A stretch of DNA of 41,938 bases from Sphingopyxis sp. (GTDB lineage: Bacteria; Pseudomonadota; Alphaproteobacteria; Sphingomonadales; Sphingomonadaceae). The position numbers and the translations under genes are program-made. The stretch covers positions 1 through 41,938 of the forward strand of contig PNNB01000021.1 in assembly GCA_013823985.1 (NCBI GenBank), in the 5' to 3' direction. Positions 25,590 to 34,502 of this stretch are shown in pieces. Each line of letters begins with the position of its first letter. Position 1 is the first letter of the stretch. Under the pieces are notes generated by a model. The model saw only the letters and a program-made list of their open reading frames with translations, was not told where the DNA came from and did not search any database.

Positions 25590-28500
25590 ATGATTGGGAA
25601 TTCTGCTGCTGCGGCACAACATTTGTCGTCGGACATAAACTTACGAGCCACGCTTCGCGCTGGTGCTTCAGGGCTCGCGCTTTTTGCTACAATGGCTTCC
25701 TTGCCCGCGTTTGCGCAGGATGCCGCGGAAACCGCACCGCAAAGTGATACGACGGAAGAAGCCATCGTTGTTACCGGCTTCCGAGAGTCGCTCCAGAGCG
25801 CACAGTCCCGCAAGAAGAACGCGGATACGATTGTCGACTCGGTGACGGCTGAAGATATCGGCGCGTTGCCCGACCGTTCGGTTACAGAAACCTTGCAGCG
25901 TATCCCAGGCATCTCAATCAACCGCTTTGCAGCAGGCGTCGATCCTGATCACTTCTCGGTCGAAGGTTCCGGCGTTGTCGTCCGCGGCCTCACCTATGTC
26001 CGTTCCGAATTCAACGGTCGCGAAGCATTTACCGCTAACAACGGTCGCGCTCTTGGATTCGCCGACGTTCCATCCGAGTTGCTCGGCGGTGTCGACGTTT
26101 TCAAAAGTCCTTCTGCCGACCGGGTAGAGGGTGGTATCGCTGGCGTTGTAAACCTGCGCACACGTCTGCCTTTTGACAAAAAGGGACTGGTCATCGCCGG
26201 TTCGGCCGAACTGAACTATGGTGATTTCGCCAAAAAGGAATCGCCAACAGGTGCTCTTGTCCTGAGCAACACATGGGACACAGGCATCGGCGAAATTGGT
26301 TTGCTTGCCAGCGTATCCTATTCCCAGTTGTTCTCGCGCGCTGACCGCTTCCAGGTTTCAAGCTTCCGCGTGCGTCCGATCTATTCGAATGGCACGCGGA
26401 CCGACGTGGTTCCGTTCACCGGCGCGACCCAAACCGGCAGCGGCATTTTCCCGCGTGGTGCCGTCTTGGGGACCCAGGAATTTGATCGCGAGCGTTATGG
26501 CTATGCCGCCGCCGCACAATGGCGCAGCAATGACGGGGATATGGAAGCTACGTTCCAGTTCCTGCGGTCTGACGCACGCCAGGCATGGACCGAACGGACC
26601 ATGGAAATCGCGACCGACAATGTGGCGAGCAATGGCGACTCCCGTGCTGTAGCCGGAACGTCCATTGTATTTGACGACAGCGGCCTGTTTTCCAGCGGTG
26701 TCATTACGGGCCCAACCGGCTGGCGTGATGACCGTCAAGTTGACGGATCTTTGCGGACCCCCATTTTGGGTCTGCAGTCGAACAACATCCGGCGCGACAA
26801 TGAAAACCGTGCTGTTACGTCCGACTATGCGTTTAACTTCAAATGGGACGTAACCGACAATTTTGCCTTGAATGTCGATTATCAGCACGTCGATTCATTC
26901 GTCAAAGTGCGCGATAACACGCTCTGGATTTCCACATATCAGGACGCGTCTATTCAACTGAACGGATCGAAATTCCCGACCGTGGCGTTTCAGGCACCGC
27001 AGAATTGCACGGTCGTGCCATGTCCCGGAACACCCGGCAGTGCCGGTGGAACCGTGTTCTTCAACGATGATGACGAATTTCCTGCCTATTACACCGGGAC
27101 GCATCAAAGCTTCTCTGATCCATTCAACAGCTTCTACCGGTCTGCAATGGACCATTTTGAGGACAGCGATGGAAACAGCGACGCCCTTCGGATCGATGGC
27201 GAACTGACATTCCCTGAGGACGGTTTCTTCAAAGCGCTTCGTGTCGGTGGGCGCTATGCGGATCGTGATCAAACAGCGCGCTTCTCCGTTTATAACTGGG
27301 GCGTACTCAGTGAACAGTGGGGTAACCGCGGCCCGGTATGGCTCGATGAAAATGTCGACGGTATTCAGGGTGGAACCGGCGGGACACCTCCCCAGGGTTA
27401 TGAAGAGTTCTGTTTTGATGGCTTCTTCCGCGGTGCAGTCCAGAATCCGCTCAATGGATCGTGCCGGTTGTTCTATGCCGGAAATACCGTCAAAGATTAT
27501 GAAGGCTATGCTGCCTATGCCAACAACATAGTCAATGAATGGAAGGCCGGACCGCAAACAGGCGGTGGCGGTGGTTGGACCTCTTTGGCGACCCGTCCTG
27601 GTGTCATCGCAGGTACGCCGTATCGCCCCGGTGAAATCAACGATCAGAGCGAGACAAACACAGCTGCTTATGTGATGCTGCGTTACGGTCATGAGTTTGA
27701 AGGCGGCGCGAAGCTTTCGGGCAATATCGGCGTGCGCTATTCCAAGACCAAGCGCGATTCCCAAGGCTTCCGCGAATTCGGTGTATCGGGATTTGTGGAT
27801 GATGCAACCTGCGCAACCCAGCTCGCGTCGGCAACCGCCGCTGCACAGCTTAGTGGCCAGCCTGCCTCCATCAGCGCATTCTGTGCGATTACACCAGCAG
27901 AGCGGCAGCAGGCGCGTAATTTCCTGAACGGCGCGCTTGTTCCGAGCACCGTACAGTTGGATTATGAATATGTGCTGCCAAGCTTCAATGCGAAGCTAGA
28001 GCTTGATGGTGGCCTGCAATTGCGCGCTGCCTACTTCAAGGGAGTAGCTCCACCGGAATTCGGATATGTACGTAACTACTTCCCGGTGAATCTGGACACA
28101 ATCACCAACACGAACCCCGATGGTTCGGCGATTGTGCCAACCGTAAGTCCTACAGGTGCGATCAACACGGCTGGTGCCCGCTTCCAGAGCAACTTCGTGG
28201 CCGGCAATCCCTTGTTGAAACCAACGACGTCGGACAATTTCGACTTCACGGCAGAATGGTATTTCTCGCAAGTGGGCCAGTTGACCGCATCGGTCTTTGC
28301 AAAGCGCCTATATGGGGTTTTGACCAACGACATCGTGCGGACCGACTTGAGCAACAACGGTTCGACCTATTCGGCGGTTATTACGTCACCGGTTAACTCT
28401 GATCGTGTGGGGACAATCCGCGGGCTCGAGCTTTCCTACCAGCAGGTATATGACTTCCTGCCCGGGTTCCTGAAGGGCTTGGGGATCCAGGCAAACTATA

Positions 28501-28949
28501 CCTATGTGAAGAGCAAAGGTGTGCCGCAAAGCACGTTGTCCGCAACCGACCCCGACGTAGCTGCCGGCCGGCAGCCAACCATCGGCGGCTCGTCCTTCCC
28601 GCTGCAAGGCCTGTCGAAGCATCAGTTCAACATCACGCCCTTTATCGATATCGGGCCTGTGTCGGCGCGTGCTTCATATAACTGGCGGTCACGTTATCTC
28701 TTGACGCTGCGCGATGTGATCACGCCCTTTGATCCGATTTTCCAGGAGTCTTACGGGCAACTGGATGCGTCGCTGACCTGGTCGGTCACCGATAACATCA
28801 AGGTCGGTATCCAGGGCGTTAACTTGCTCAATTCGGTCACGAAAACGTCAGCCGCGGTAGAAGATCAAAATGGCGAAATCCGTCTGGTGCCACGCGGTTG
28901 GTACATCAATGACCGCCGCTATACCGCGATTGTCCGCTTCAACTTCTAA
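25590..28949 (+). CDS. Large TonB-dependent receptor (probable xylo-oligosaccharide uptake)
   Basis: A 1119-residue outer-membrane receptor of the long proteobacterial TonB-receptor class that usually serves oligosaccharides. The signal peptide has its hydrophobic core at about 25-40 and ends AFA before QDAAETAP. The TonB-box region EEAIVVTGF is at about 56-64, the plug starts SLQSAQSRKKNADTIVDSV, and the barrel ends IVRFNF. It is about 350 residues longer than the receptor at 3302-5608 and not closely related to it. No SusD-like lipoprotein is present, as expected outside Bacteroidota. GGGAGAGG precedes the ATG; two operators lie upstream. In context it should import acetylated and glucuronylated xylo-oligosaccharides released outside the cell. 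Confidence 0.95.
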   Translation: MIGNSAAAAQHLSSDINLRATLRAGASGLALFATMASLPAFAQDAAETAPQSDTTEEAIVVTGFRESLQSAQSRKKNADTIVDSVTAEDIGALPDRSVTETLQRIPGISINRFAAGVDPDHFSVEGSGVVVRGLTYVRSEFNGREAFTANNGRALGFADVPSELLGGVDVFKSPSADRVEGGIAGVVNLRTRLPFDKKGLVIAGSAELNYGDFAKKESPTGALVLSNTWDTGIGEIGLLASVSYSQLFSRADRFQVSSFRVRPIYSNGTRTDVVPFTGATQTGSGIFPRGAVLGTQEFDRERYGYAAAAQWRSNDGDMEATFQFLRSDARQAWTERTMEIATDNVASNGDSRAVAGTSIVFDDSGLFSSGVITGPTGWRDDRQVDGSLRTPILGLQSNNIRRDNENRAVTSDYAFNFKWDVTDNFALNVDYQHVDSFVKVRDNTLWISTYQDASIQLNGSKFPTVAFQAPQNCTVVPCPGTPGSAGGTVFFNDDDEFPAYYTGTHQSFSDPFNSFYRSAMDHFEDSDGNSDALRIDGELTFPEDGFFKALRVGGRYADRDQTARFSVYNWGVLSEQWGNRGPVWLDENVDGIQGGTGGTPPQGYEEFCFDGFFRGAVQNPLNGSCRLFYAGNTVKDYEGYAAYANNIVNEWKAGPQTGGGGGWTSLATRPGVIAGTPYRPGEINDQSETNTAAYVMLRYGHEFEGGAKLSGNIGVRYSKTKRDSQGFREFGVSGFVDDATCATQLASATAAAQLSGQPASISAFCAITPAERQQARNFLNGALVPSTVQLDYEYVLPSFNAKLELDGGLQLRAAYFKGVAPPEFGYVRNYFPVNLDTITNTNPDGSAIVPTVSPTGAINTAGARFQSNFVAGNPLLKPTTSDNFDFTAEWYFSQVGQLTASVFAKRLYGVLTNDIVRTDLSNNGSTYSAVITSPVNSDRVGTIRGLELSYQQVYDFLPGFLKGLGIQANYTYVKSKGVPQSTLSATDPDVAAGRQPTIGGSSFPLQGLSKHQFNITPFIDIGPVSARASYNWRSRYLLTLRDVITPFDPIFQESYGQLDASLTWSVTDNIKVGIQGVNLLNSVTKTSAAVEDQNGEIRLVPRGWYINDRRYTAIVRFNF

Positions 28950-28974
28950 CATATTCTGAGTTCATCCTCCCTGA

Positions 28975-29006
28975 GCCGCCGCCTTGCAAAAGGCGGCGGC
29001 ATTTTT
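28975..29006. terminator. Rho-independent terminator after the large TonB receptor
   Basis: 11-bp GC-rich stem GCCGCCGCCTT / AAGGCGGCGGC with a 4-base loop and a T5 run on the plus strand. It reaches the stop codon of the convergent small oxygenase-like gene. Confidence 0.92.
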
Positions 29007-29709
29007 ATGGGCGGCGGTACGCGATGAACAGGTTGGCAGTCAGACGACCGCCATTTGGATCAGGATTTAGCGGAACGTCCGCGGGTATGACGCCGGAGTG
29101 AAGCAGATTGCTCCTGTACAGAATGAGCCGGTCAAACCGTGCCTCGATTTGCGCGGTTTGCGTGTAGCCGGGCGTTGACGGCGACATATAGCCCGACGTT
29201 TCCGGCATTTTCGCCAACATGGCGTCGCGCTCTTCGATCCAGCGCGCGGCGCGCTCGTTACCGACGGATTCATAACCGGTTTTGTCCTGCCGGTAAAAGG
29301 CAGTGCCACCCAGTTGTGCGGGGCATAGATAGTGGACGACAGCGAAATGCAGATTATCCGTCGTATCGATATGCGGGACCTTCTGCAGCGGTTGAAGGTC
29401 GTCAGGCGCCGTTGTCACGATAGAGAAAAAGCATTCCGCTTTCGCCAGTTTTGCGCCTTCAACGCGGTATGTGTTGCGGATGACGGGATCAAGCGCGCGG
29501 ACAACAGCTTCGACATATTCAAGCGGCATGGGGGCACGAATGCCGGGGTACAGGTTGTTGTCTACGCCGCTAAACCGAGCTTCGTTTGCAGCATAGCGGA
29601 CCAGCGCGGCCGGATCGCGAAGTACATTGTCGACTTGGACGAGGGATGCCTTTTCCAGACCGATCTGGAAAATGTCCAATTGCGAAGACGGGGAGGGCTC
29701 AAAACGCAT
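29005..29709 (-). CDS. DUF6445-like protein with Fe/2-oxoglutarate-oxygenase pattern
   Basis: A 234-residue protein resembling the DUF6445 family (assignment from memory of the family's appearance). It shows the order expected of a double-stranded beta-helix Fe(II)/2-oxoglutarate oxygenase: His113-x-Asp115 in VPHIDTTDNLHF, distal His204 in SNLLHSG, and Arg222 in GGRLTANLFIAY as the possible co-substrate ligand; GGTAFYR lies between. No signal peptide, so cytoplasmic. GGAGGAG precedes the ATG. It is read after the GH10 gene (35-base gap) and so belongs to the GH3-GH10 transcript. It fits the halogenase-like and JmjC-like genes as a third oxygen-using enzyme of this regulon. Reaction unknown. 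Confidence 0.8.
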   Translation of the reverse strand: MRFEPSPSSQLDIFQIGLEKASLVQVDNVLRDPAALVRYAANEARFSGVDNNLYPGIRAPMPLEYVEAVVRALDPVIRNTYRVEGAKLAKAECFFSIVTTAPDDLQPLQKVPHIDTTDNLHFAVVHYLCPAQLGGTAFYRQDKTGYESVGNERAARWIEERDAMLAKMPETSGYMSPSTPGYTQTAQIEARFDRLILYRSNLLHSGVIPADVPLNPDPNGGRLTANLFIAYRRP

Positions 29710-29744
29710 GCGCGCCTCCTCCGGCTTTAGGGACGTTTACGGCT

Positions 29745-30890
29745 TTATCGTGCAGGCGCCGATGCGAAGGCCTGGGCCAGTACCGTGTGCAAGGGCTTGG
29801 GCTTGAATTCGCTGTCATAAGGGCAGGGCCTTTTCGGCTGGCCATCAGTGCGCGTCGGTTGAAATTGCTGAAGCCAGGAATAGCTGTCGCATAGACCCCA
29901 AGCCAGCACATCTTTCAATTGCGGATAGCTGAACATGAGATCGAGATAGCCCTTGGCATAGGCAGCGACCGATTGGTCGCGGGACGCGATGTCTGCGGGC
30001 AAGGCCTGATCGTTGACGTCGAATTCGGTCATCAGCAGATGGTATCCCATCGCAGTCACCTCGTCGATGAACTGGCGCCACTCACGCTCTTGCTTCGGGC
30101 CGGTGCCGGTGGACGGATCATAGGTGTCGATCCGGATATGCGACTGGACGCCCAAGGCGTCGACGGGGACATTGCGCTTTTTAAATCCTTCCAACAGCTT
30201 CAAAACACCCGCGCGATGCTTTTCGTTGCCAGGCTCCCAGCTCATATAGTCGTTATAGACCAGCTCTGCGTCGGGCAGCTGTTCGCGGGCGGTATGGAAT
30301 GCGAGGTCGACCAATGTCTCCGTGCCGCCGATGGCGCGTGACAAGGCGGTTTGGGCGAGGGTGGAATCTTCGAGAACTGTTTCGTTGACCACATCATAGC
30401 TCAGGATCTTCCCACGATAGCGGTCGGTCACTGTCCTGATATGCGTCGTCAACAACCGCTCAGCCTCGCGGACGGGTGTGGCGCCAAAGTCATAGGCTTC
30501 CAGCCATGCAGGTTGCCACTGCGGCCGGTGCCACAGCAATGTATGGCCGCGGATGGCGAGTGCGTTTTTCTCCGCAAAGGCGACAATGGCATCGAAAGGT
30601 CCGAAGTTAAACGCATCGGGGCCGGGGCGCAAAGCTTGCCACTTCATCTCATTTTCCGCGACCAGCAGGCCGCAGTCGCGCTGCAGCAATTTGGCATATT
30701 GCGGATTTCGGAATGATCCCGACTGGTCGTTGCCTGCGCTTACCGCCGAACCGAACCGCATGCCCTTTGCTTTGGCGGCGGCGTGCAATCCGGCATTATG
30801 TTCATGCGCCCAGACTGCATCCCGGCCAAGGCCGATCGCGCCTGCCATAGCGACCATTGAGGCAAGCGTTTCGCGCCGTGAAAGCTTCAT
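29745..30890 (-). CDS. GH10 endo-beta-1,4-xylanase
   Basis: Cleaves the xylan backbone with retention; 381 residues, a catalytic domain only. Acid/base Glu170 is in YDVVNETV and nucleophile Glu289 in MTEFDVND. GH10 blocks RGHTLLWH, VYNDYMSW, LGVQSHIR and WGLCDSYSW are all present. The N-terminus SRRETLASMVAMAGAIGLG looks like a twin-arginine signal, unlike the Sec signals of the other glycosidases here, with cleavage likely near AVWA. The start at 30890 is preferred to the ATG at 30896 because AGGAG lies 6 bases before the former and directly abuts the latter. Follows the GH3 gene by 13 bases on the same transcript. Confidence 0.96.
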   Translation of the reverse strand: MKLSRRETLASMVAMAGAIGLGRDAVWAHEHNAGLHAAAKAKGMRFGSAVSAGNDQSGSFRNPQYAKLLQRDCGLLVAENEMKWQALRPGPDAFNFGPFDAIVAFAEKNALAIRGHTLLWHRPQWQPAWLEAYDFGATPVREAERLLTTHIRTVTDRYRGKILSYDVVNETVLEDSTLAQTALSRAIGGTETLVDLAFHTAREQLPDAELVYNDYMSWEPGNEKHRAGVLKLLEGFKKRNVPVDALGVQSHIRIDTYDPSTGTGPKQEREWRQFIDEVTAMGYHLLMTEFDVNDQALPADIASRDQSVAAYAKGYLDLMFSYPQLKDVLAWGLCDSYSWLQQFQPTRTDGQPKRPCPYDSEFKPKPLHTVLAQAFASAPAR

Positions 30891-30903
30891 TTCCATCTCC
30901 TGC

Positions 30904-33285
30904 TTATTCGGTAATCGTCAGCGTGGCACTTTTCACATTAGCGGAACTGTTGCCCGCCATGATTTCAAAGTCGCCCGGTTCGACAACGCGCTGCATTTTG
31001 TCGTTCCAGAAATGGAATGCTTCCGTATCCAGCGTGAAGGAAACATCGCGTGTTTCGCCCGGTGCCAGTGTCACGCGCTGGAACGCCTTTAAATCCATCA
31101 CCGATCGTGTCACCGAACTCACTTTATCCCTGACATAGATTTGAACGGTTTCGTCGCCCGCACGGGTGCTGGTGTTTTTTACCGAAACCGTGACTTTGAC
31201 CGAGCCGTTGCGGGTGATGGACGGGCTGGACAGCACCGGCGCGCCCAGCTCAAATGTCGAATAGCTTAGCCCGAAACCAAAGGGGTAAAGCGGCGACTTG
31301 TCCGCAAAGAGGTACCCTCTGCGTGCGGTCGGTTTGTGATTGTAGGTGAAAGGCAACTGCCCGACACTGCGTGGAAATGTTACCGGCAGTTTTCCGCCGG
31401 GATTGATCGTTCCAAACAGCACATCCGCCACGGCGTTACCGCCCTGTTCGCCCAGATACCAACCTTCCAATATTGCATTGGCCTCGGTGGAAATCTTGGT
31501 GATGGAGGCAGGTCGGCCGTTTATCAGGACAACGGTGATGGGCTTGCCCAATGCGCGCAGGGCATCGAACAATTCCTGCTGCTCACCAACAAGGTCCAAA
31601 CTGTCGCGGTCACCGAGATGGCTTTCGGCCCAGCCTTCGCGGCTGGTCTGTTCGGTATCGCCCAGCGTCAGGATAATCTGGTCGGCGCCTTTCGCTGTTT
31701 CCACAGCCTCCGCAATCAATTTGCGATTTTCAGCCGGATCGGCGAGCTTGACTTCGTCGGCCCACCAATCGTCATTTTCTGTAATCTTCACGCCCTGGGC
31801 AAACAGAATCGTTGCGCGGTTCCCCACTTTGGTTTTGATGCCTCCTAAGATGGGCACCGTCACGGGCGGCTGGCCATAATAGCCGCCGAGACGTGCTACA
31901 TTGGCGCTTGGTCCGATGACGGCAATTGTGGGCTTCGCGGTGCCGAGGGCCAGCGGTAATGTCCCGTCATTCTTGAGCAAGGTGATCGAGCGCTGCGCCG
32001 ATTTCAACGCGAGCGCACGGGCGTCGTCGTTGTTCGTAATTTTTACCGCAGCGTCCGCATCGGCATAAGGATTTTCAAAAAGGCCGGCACGGAATTTCAG
32101 ATCGAGCATCCGTCGCACGGCCTGATCGACGGCAGCTTGGGAGACTTTCCCGTTGCGGACCGATTCCGCCAATGTCGAAAAGGACGCGCCGGTGGGCAGG
32201 TCGGAATCAACGCCCGCCGCCAAAGCCAATATGGCGGCTTCGGATTTGTCCTTGGCAATTGCATGCCGTCCGGCCAGTTCGTCGATGGCGTAATAGTCGC
32301 TGACGACAGCCCCCTTAAATCCCCATTCGCCCCGCAATACATCGCCCAGAAGCCATTTGTTGGCATGGCTGGGGACGCCGTCGATTTCGTTATAGGATGC
32401 CATTACCGCCTGAATGCCCGTGCGCCGCACGACCTGTTCAAATGGCGGAAAGAAATATTCGCGCAAAACCCGTTCCGAGATGGATGCCGGCCCCACATTG
32501 GTTCCACTTTCCGGCTGCCCATGACCCGTCAGATGTTTGAGGGTCGCAAAAACCTTTCCGGGGGCCAGGACAGATGCCTTGTTCTCACCTTGAAGTCCTT
32601 CGACAGCTGCAACGCCCAATTCCCCCGCCAGATAGGGATCTTCGCCAAAGGTTTCTTCAATACGGCCCCAGCGCGGATCGCGGGCCACATCGACGACCGG
32701 CGACAAAGCCAGATGCACGCCGCGTGCGCGTATCTCGCGGCCAATCACCACGTTGATTTCACGCATAAGCGCCGGGTCCCAGCTCGATGCCAGAGCGATC
32801 GCCTGCGGGAAGCTGGTCGCGTCGAGAGCTGCGTATCCATGCAGACCTTCTTCGTGCATCAATATGGGAATACCTAGTCGCGTTTTGGTCATGGCATGCT
32901 TCTGCATGGCATTCACCAAGCGAATGGTCCCGCGCACATTCCGCCCTGCGGCAATACGGGGTGATGCCGGCCCTTTGGCATCTGATGGACGGGCAAATTG
33001 TCCTATTCCATTGGGGAATTTGGCCGACATTTTCACCGGATCAAATTCGCCCTTATCGTCGAATATCTCAGGCTTGTTGTCCCAGATGGTGATGATTTGC
33101 GCAATTTTCTCTTCGAGCGTCATGCGGGCCAGAAGATCATCGACCCGTGCCGCAATCGGGGCGTCGGGATTCTTGTAGGTCGCCGATGCGGGAACTGCCG
33201 TCTGTGCAAAAGCGTTACTGGATGAAATAGCTGTCGCAGGTACGGATGCCGCGCAAAGCAATAGTATGAGTGCAGGTAATTTCAT
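30904..33285 (-). CDS. GH3 glycosidase (probable beta-xylosidase)
   Basis: A secreted 793-residue GH3 enzyme removing terminal beta-xylose or glucose from oligosaccharides. The signal peptide ends about residue 28 (AFAQ). Domain 1 holds EEGLHGY, the Lys250-His251 pair in ATLKHLTGHG, and nucleophile Asp330 in VVSDYYAI. The alpha/beta sandwich follows, with LGDTEQTSREGWAESHLGDR, and a C-terminal fibronectin III-like domain ends the protein. The layout matches bacterial beta-xylosidase/beta-glucosidase GH3 enzymes; the xylan context favours xylosidase. GGAGAG precedes the ATG, and operator copy 6 lies 38 bases upstream. Lead gene of GH3-GH10-DUF6445, divergent from the regulator. Confidence 0.94.
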   Translation of the reverse strand: MKLPALILLLCAASVPATAISSSNAFAQTAVPASATYKNPDAPIAARVDDLLARMTLEEKIAQIITIWDNKPEIFDDKGEFDPVKMSAKFPNGIGQFARPSDAKGPASPRIAAGRNVRGTIRLVNAMQKHAMTKTRLGIPILMHEEGLHGYAALDATSFPQAIALASSWDPALMREINVVIGREIRARGVHLALSPVVDVARDPRWGRIEETFGEDPYLAGELGVAAVEGLQGENKASVLAPGKVFATLKHLTGHGQPESGTNVGPASISERVLREYFFPPFEQVVRRTGIQAVMASYNEIDGVPSHANKWLLGDVLRGEWGFKGAVVSDYYAIDELAGRHAIAKDKSEAAILALAAGVDSDLPTGASFSTLAESVRNGKVSQAAVDQAVRRMLDLKFRAGLFENPYADADAAVKITNNDDARALALKSAQRSITLLKNDGTLPLALGTAKPTIAVIGPSANVARLGGYYGQPPVTVPILGGIKTKVGNRATILFAQGVKITENDDWWADEVKLADPAENRKLIAEAVETAKGADQIILTLGDTEQTSREGWAESHLGDRDSLDLVGEQQELFDALRALGKPITVVLINGRPASITKISTEANAILEGWYLGEQGGNAVADVLFGTINPGGKLPVTFPRSVGQLPFTYNHKPTARRGYLFADKSPLYPFGFGLSYSTFELGAPVLSSPSITRNGSVKVTVSVKNTSTRAGDETVQIYVRDKVSSVTRSVMDLKAFQRVTLAPGETRDVSFTLDTEAFHFWNDKMQRVVEPGDFEIMAGNSSANVKSATLTITE

Positions 33286-33323
33286 CGTTTCTCTCCTCTT
33301 CAAGCGATCATGGCCGCCTTTAA

Positions 33324-33337
33324 TGTTAGCGCTACCA
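33324..33337. promoter_or_regulatory. LacI-type operator, copy 6 (GH3 / lacI-like gap)
   Basis: TGTTAGCGCTACCA, exact reverse complement of TGGTAGCGCTAACA. It lies 38 bases upstream of the GH3 gene and 97 bases upstream of the divergent regulator gene, so autoregulation is possible. Confidence 0.83.
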
Positions 33338-33434
33338 TGAACGATTGCGCGACGCACGTCAATCTTTGACATGCATCATTGCATCATACTGGAAAAGCAC
33401 CGCAAAGCGTGGCATGGCGTCTAGGGTAGGGGGA

Positions 33435-34502
33435 ATGGATAGGAATATGGGCAGGATCCAAAAATCGCCGCGCGCACAGCAAGGTGGGGCAACGATTGCC
33501 GACGTGGCACGTGCGTCCGGGTTTTCACCGATGACCGTGTCGCGCGTGATTAATGGCGAGCGGAATGTGAAGGATTCGACCCGCGATGCCGTCATGGAGG
33601 CCGTTGAGAAGCTGAACTATTCGCCCAATCTGGCGGCGCGTACCCTTGCCGGGGCGGAGCAGATCCGGATTGCCATGCTCTATGGAAACCCGAGCTTTGC
33701 CTACCTGAGCCGCCTTTTGGTCGGCACTCTGGAACAGGCGCGTAAAAGCCATGTGCAGCTGGTGATCGAACAATGTGATGAAGGGCAGGACATACATGAT
33801 GTCTTTGCTGACCTCATCGAAAGTGGTGTCGACGGGGTCGTGTTGTCACCGCCTCTTTGTGATTCGCCCAAGATGCTTGAACTGATCCAGAACACCGATG
33901 TGACCTGCGTGGTTGTCGCCAACTGGTGTCCGCCCGGGAAAATGTCTGTTGTTTATATCGACGACGTGGAGGCCGCGGCCACCATGACCCGGCATATCCT
34001 GTCCTTGGGGCATAAGCGGATCGCCTTTGTGAAGGGCAATCCCGAGCAAAAGGCGAGCCACCAGCGGTTGAAAGGCTTCGAAATGGCGATGGCCGAAGCC
34101 GGTATTCCGATCGATCCCAAATTGGTCGTAGACGGGCTGTTTACCTATCGCTCCGGTCTGGACGCGGCCGACACGCTGCTCGATTTGGATAATCCGCCTA
34201 CCGCGATTTTTGCGAGCAATGACGACATGGCGGCCGCCGCCATTACCGTCGCCCATCGGCGGCACCTGGACGTTCCCAAAGATGTAACCATCTGCGGCTT
34301 TGACGATACCGATTTTGCGCTGTCGATTTGGCCGGAATTGACGACCATCCACCAACCCATCGCAGACATGTCGCGCGCAGCGGTGGAAATTTTGGTCGAC
34401 CGTATCCGGGCCAAAAGGTCGGGCCGGCCCACCCCGCGCGAAGATCGAATGCTCGACTTTACTTTTGTGCGGCGGGAATCGGATGCTCAGCCGGGTTCAT
34501 GA
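33435..34502 (+). CDS. LacI-family transcriptional regulator (candidate xylan-regulon repressor)
   Basis: A 355-residue LacI/GalR-type repressor. The helix-turn-helix is at about residues 19-45 (ATIADVARASGFSPMTVSRV), the hinge helix near 66-73 (NLAARTLAG), and a periplasmic-binding-protein-like effector domain follows with GVDGVVLSPP, LGHKRIAFVKG, ASNDDMAAAA and GFDDTDFA. LacI members bind palindromes with a central CG, as in the seven copies here, so it is the obvious candidate to bind them. Effector probably xylose or a xylo-oligosaccharide (inference). The start at 33435 has AGGG 8 bases upstream; the ATG at 33447 is an alternative. Its last 44 bases overlap the convergent GH43 gene. Confidence 0.93.
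   Translation: MDRNMGRIQKSPRAQQGGATIADVARASGFSPMTVSRVINGERNVKDSTRDAVMEAVEKLNYSPNLAARTLAGAEQIRIAMLYGNPSFAYLSRLLVGTLEQARKSHVQLVIEQCDEGQDIHDVFADLIESGVDGVVLSPPLCDSPKMLELIQNTDVTCVVVANWCPPGKMSVVYIDDVEAAATMTRHILSLGHKRIAFVKGNPEQKASHQRLKGFEMAMAEAGIPIDPKLVVDGLFTYRSGLDAADTLLDLDNPPTAIFASNDDMAAAAITVAHRRHLDVPKDVTICGFDDTDFALSIWPELTTIHQPIADMSRAAVEILVDRIRAKRSGRPTPREDRMLDFTFVRRESDAQPGS

Noticed and set aside
26895..27764. Minus-strand open frame of 289 codons inside the large TonB receptor
   Set aside because: Antisense to the receptor barrel, no family features.
25590..28949. Bacteroidota-type polysaccharide utilisation locus with SusC/SusD
   Set aside because: The receptor has a proteobacterial TonB-receptor layout, and no SusD-like lipoprotein or hybrid two-component regulator occurs.
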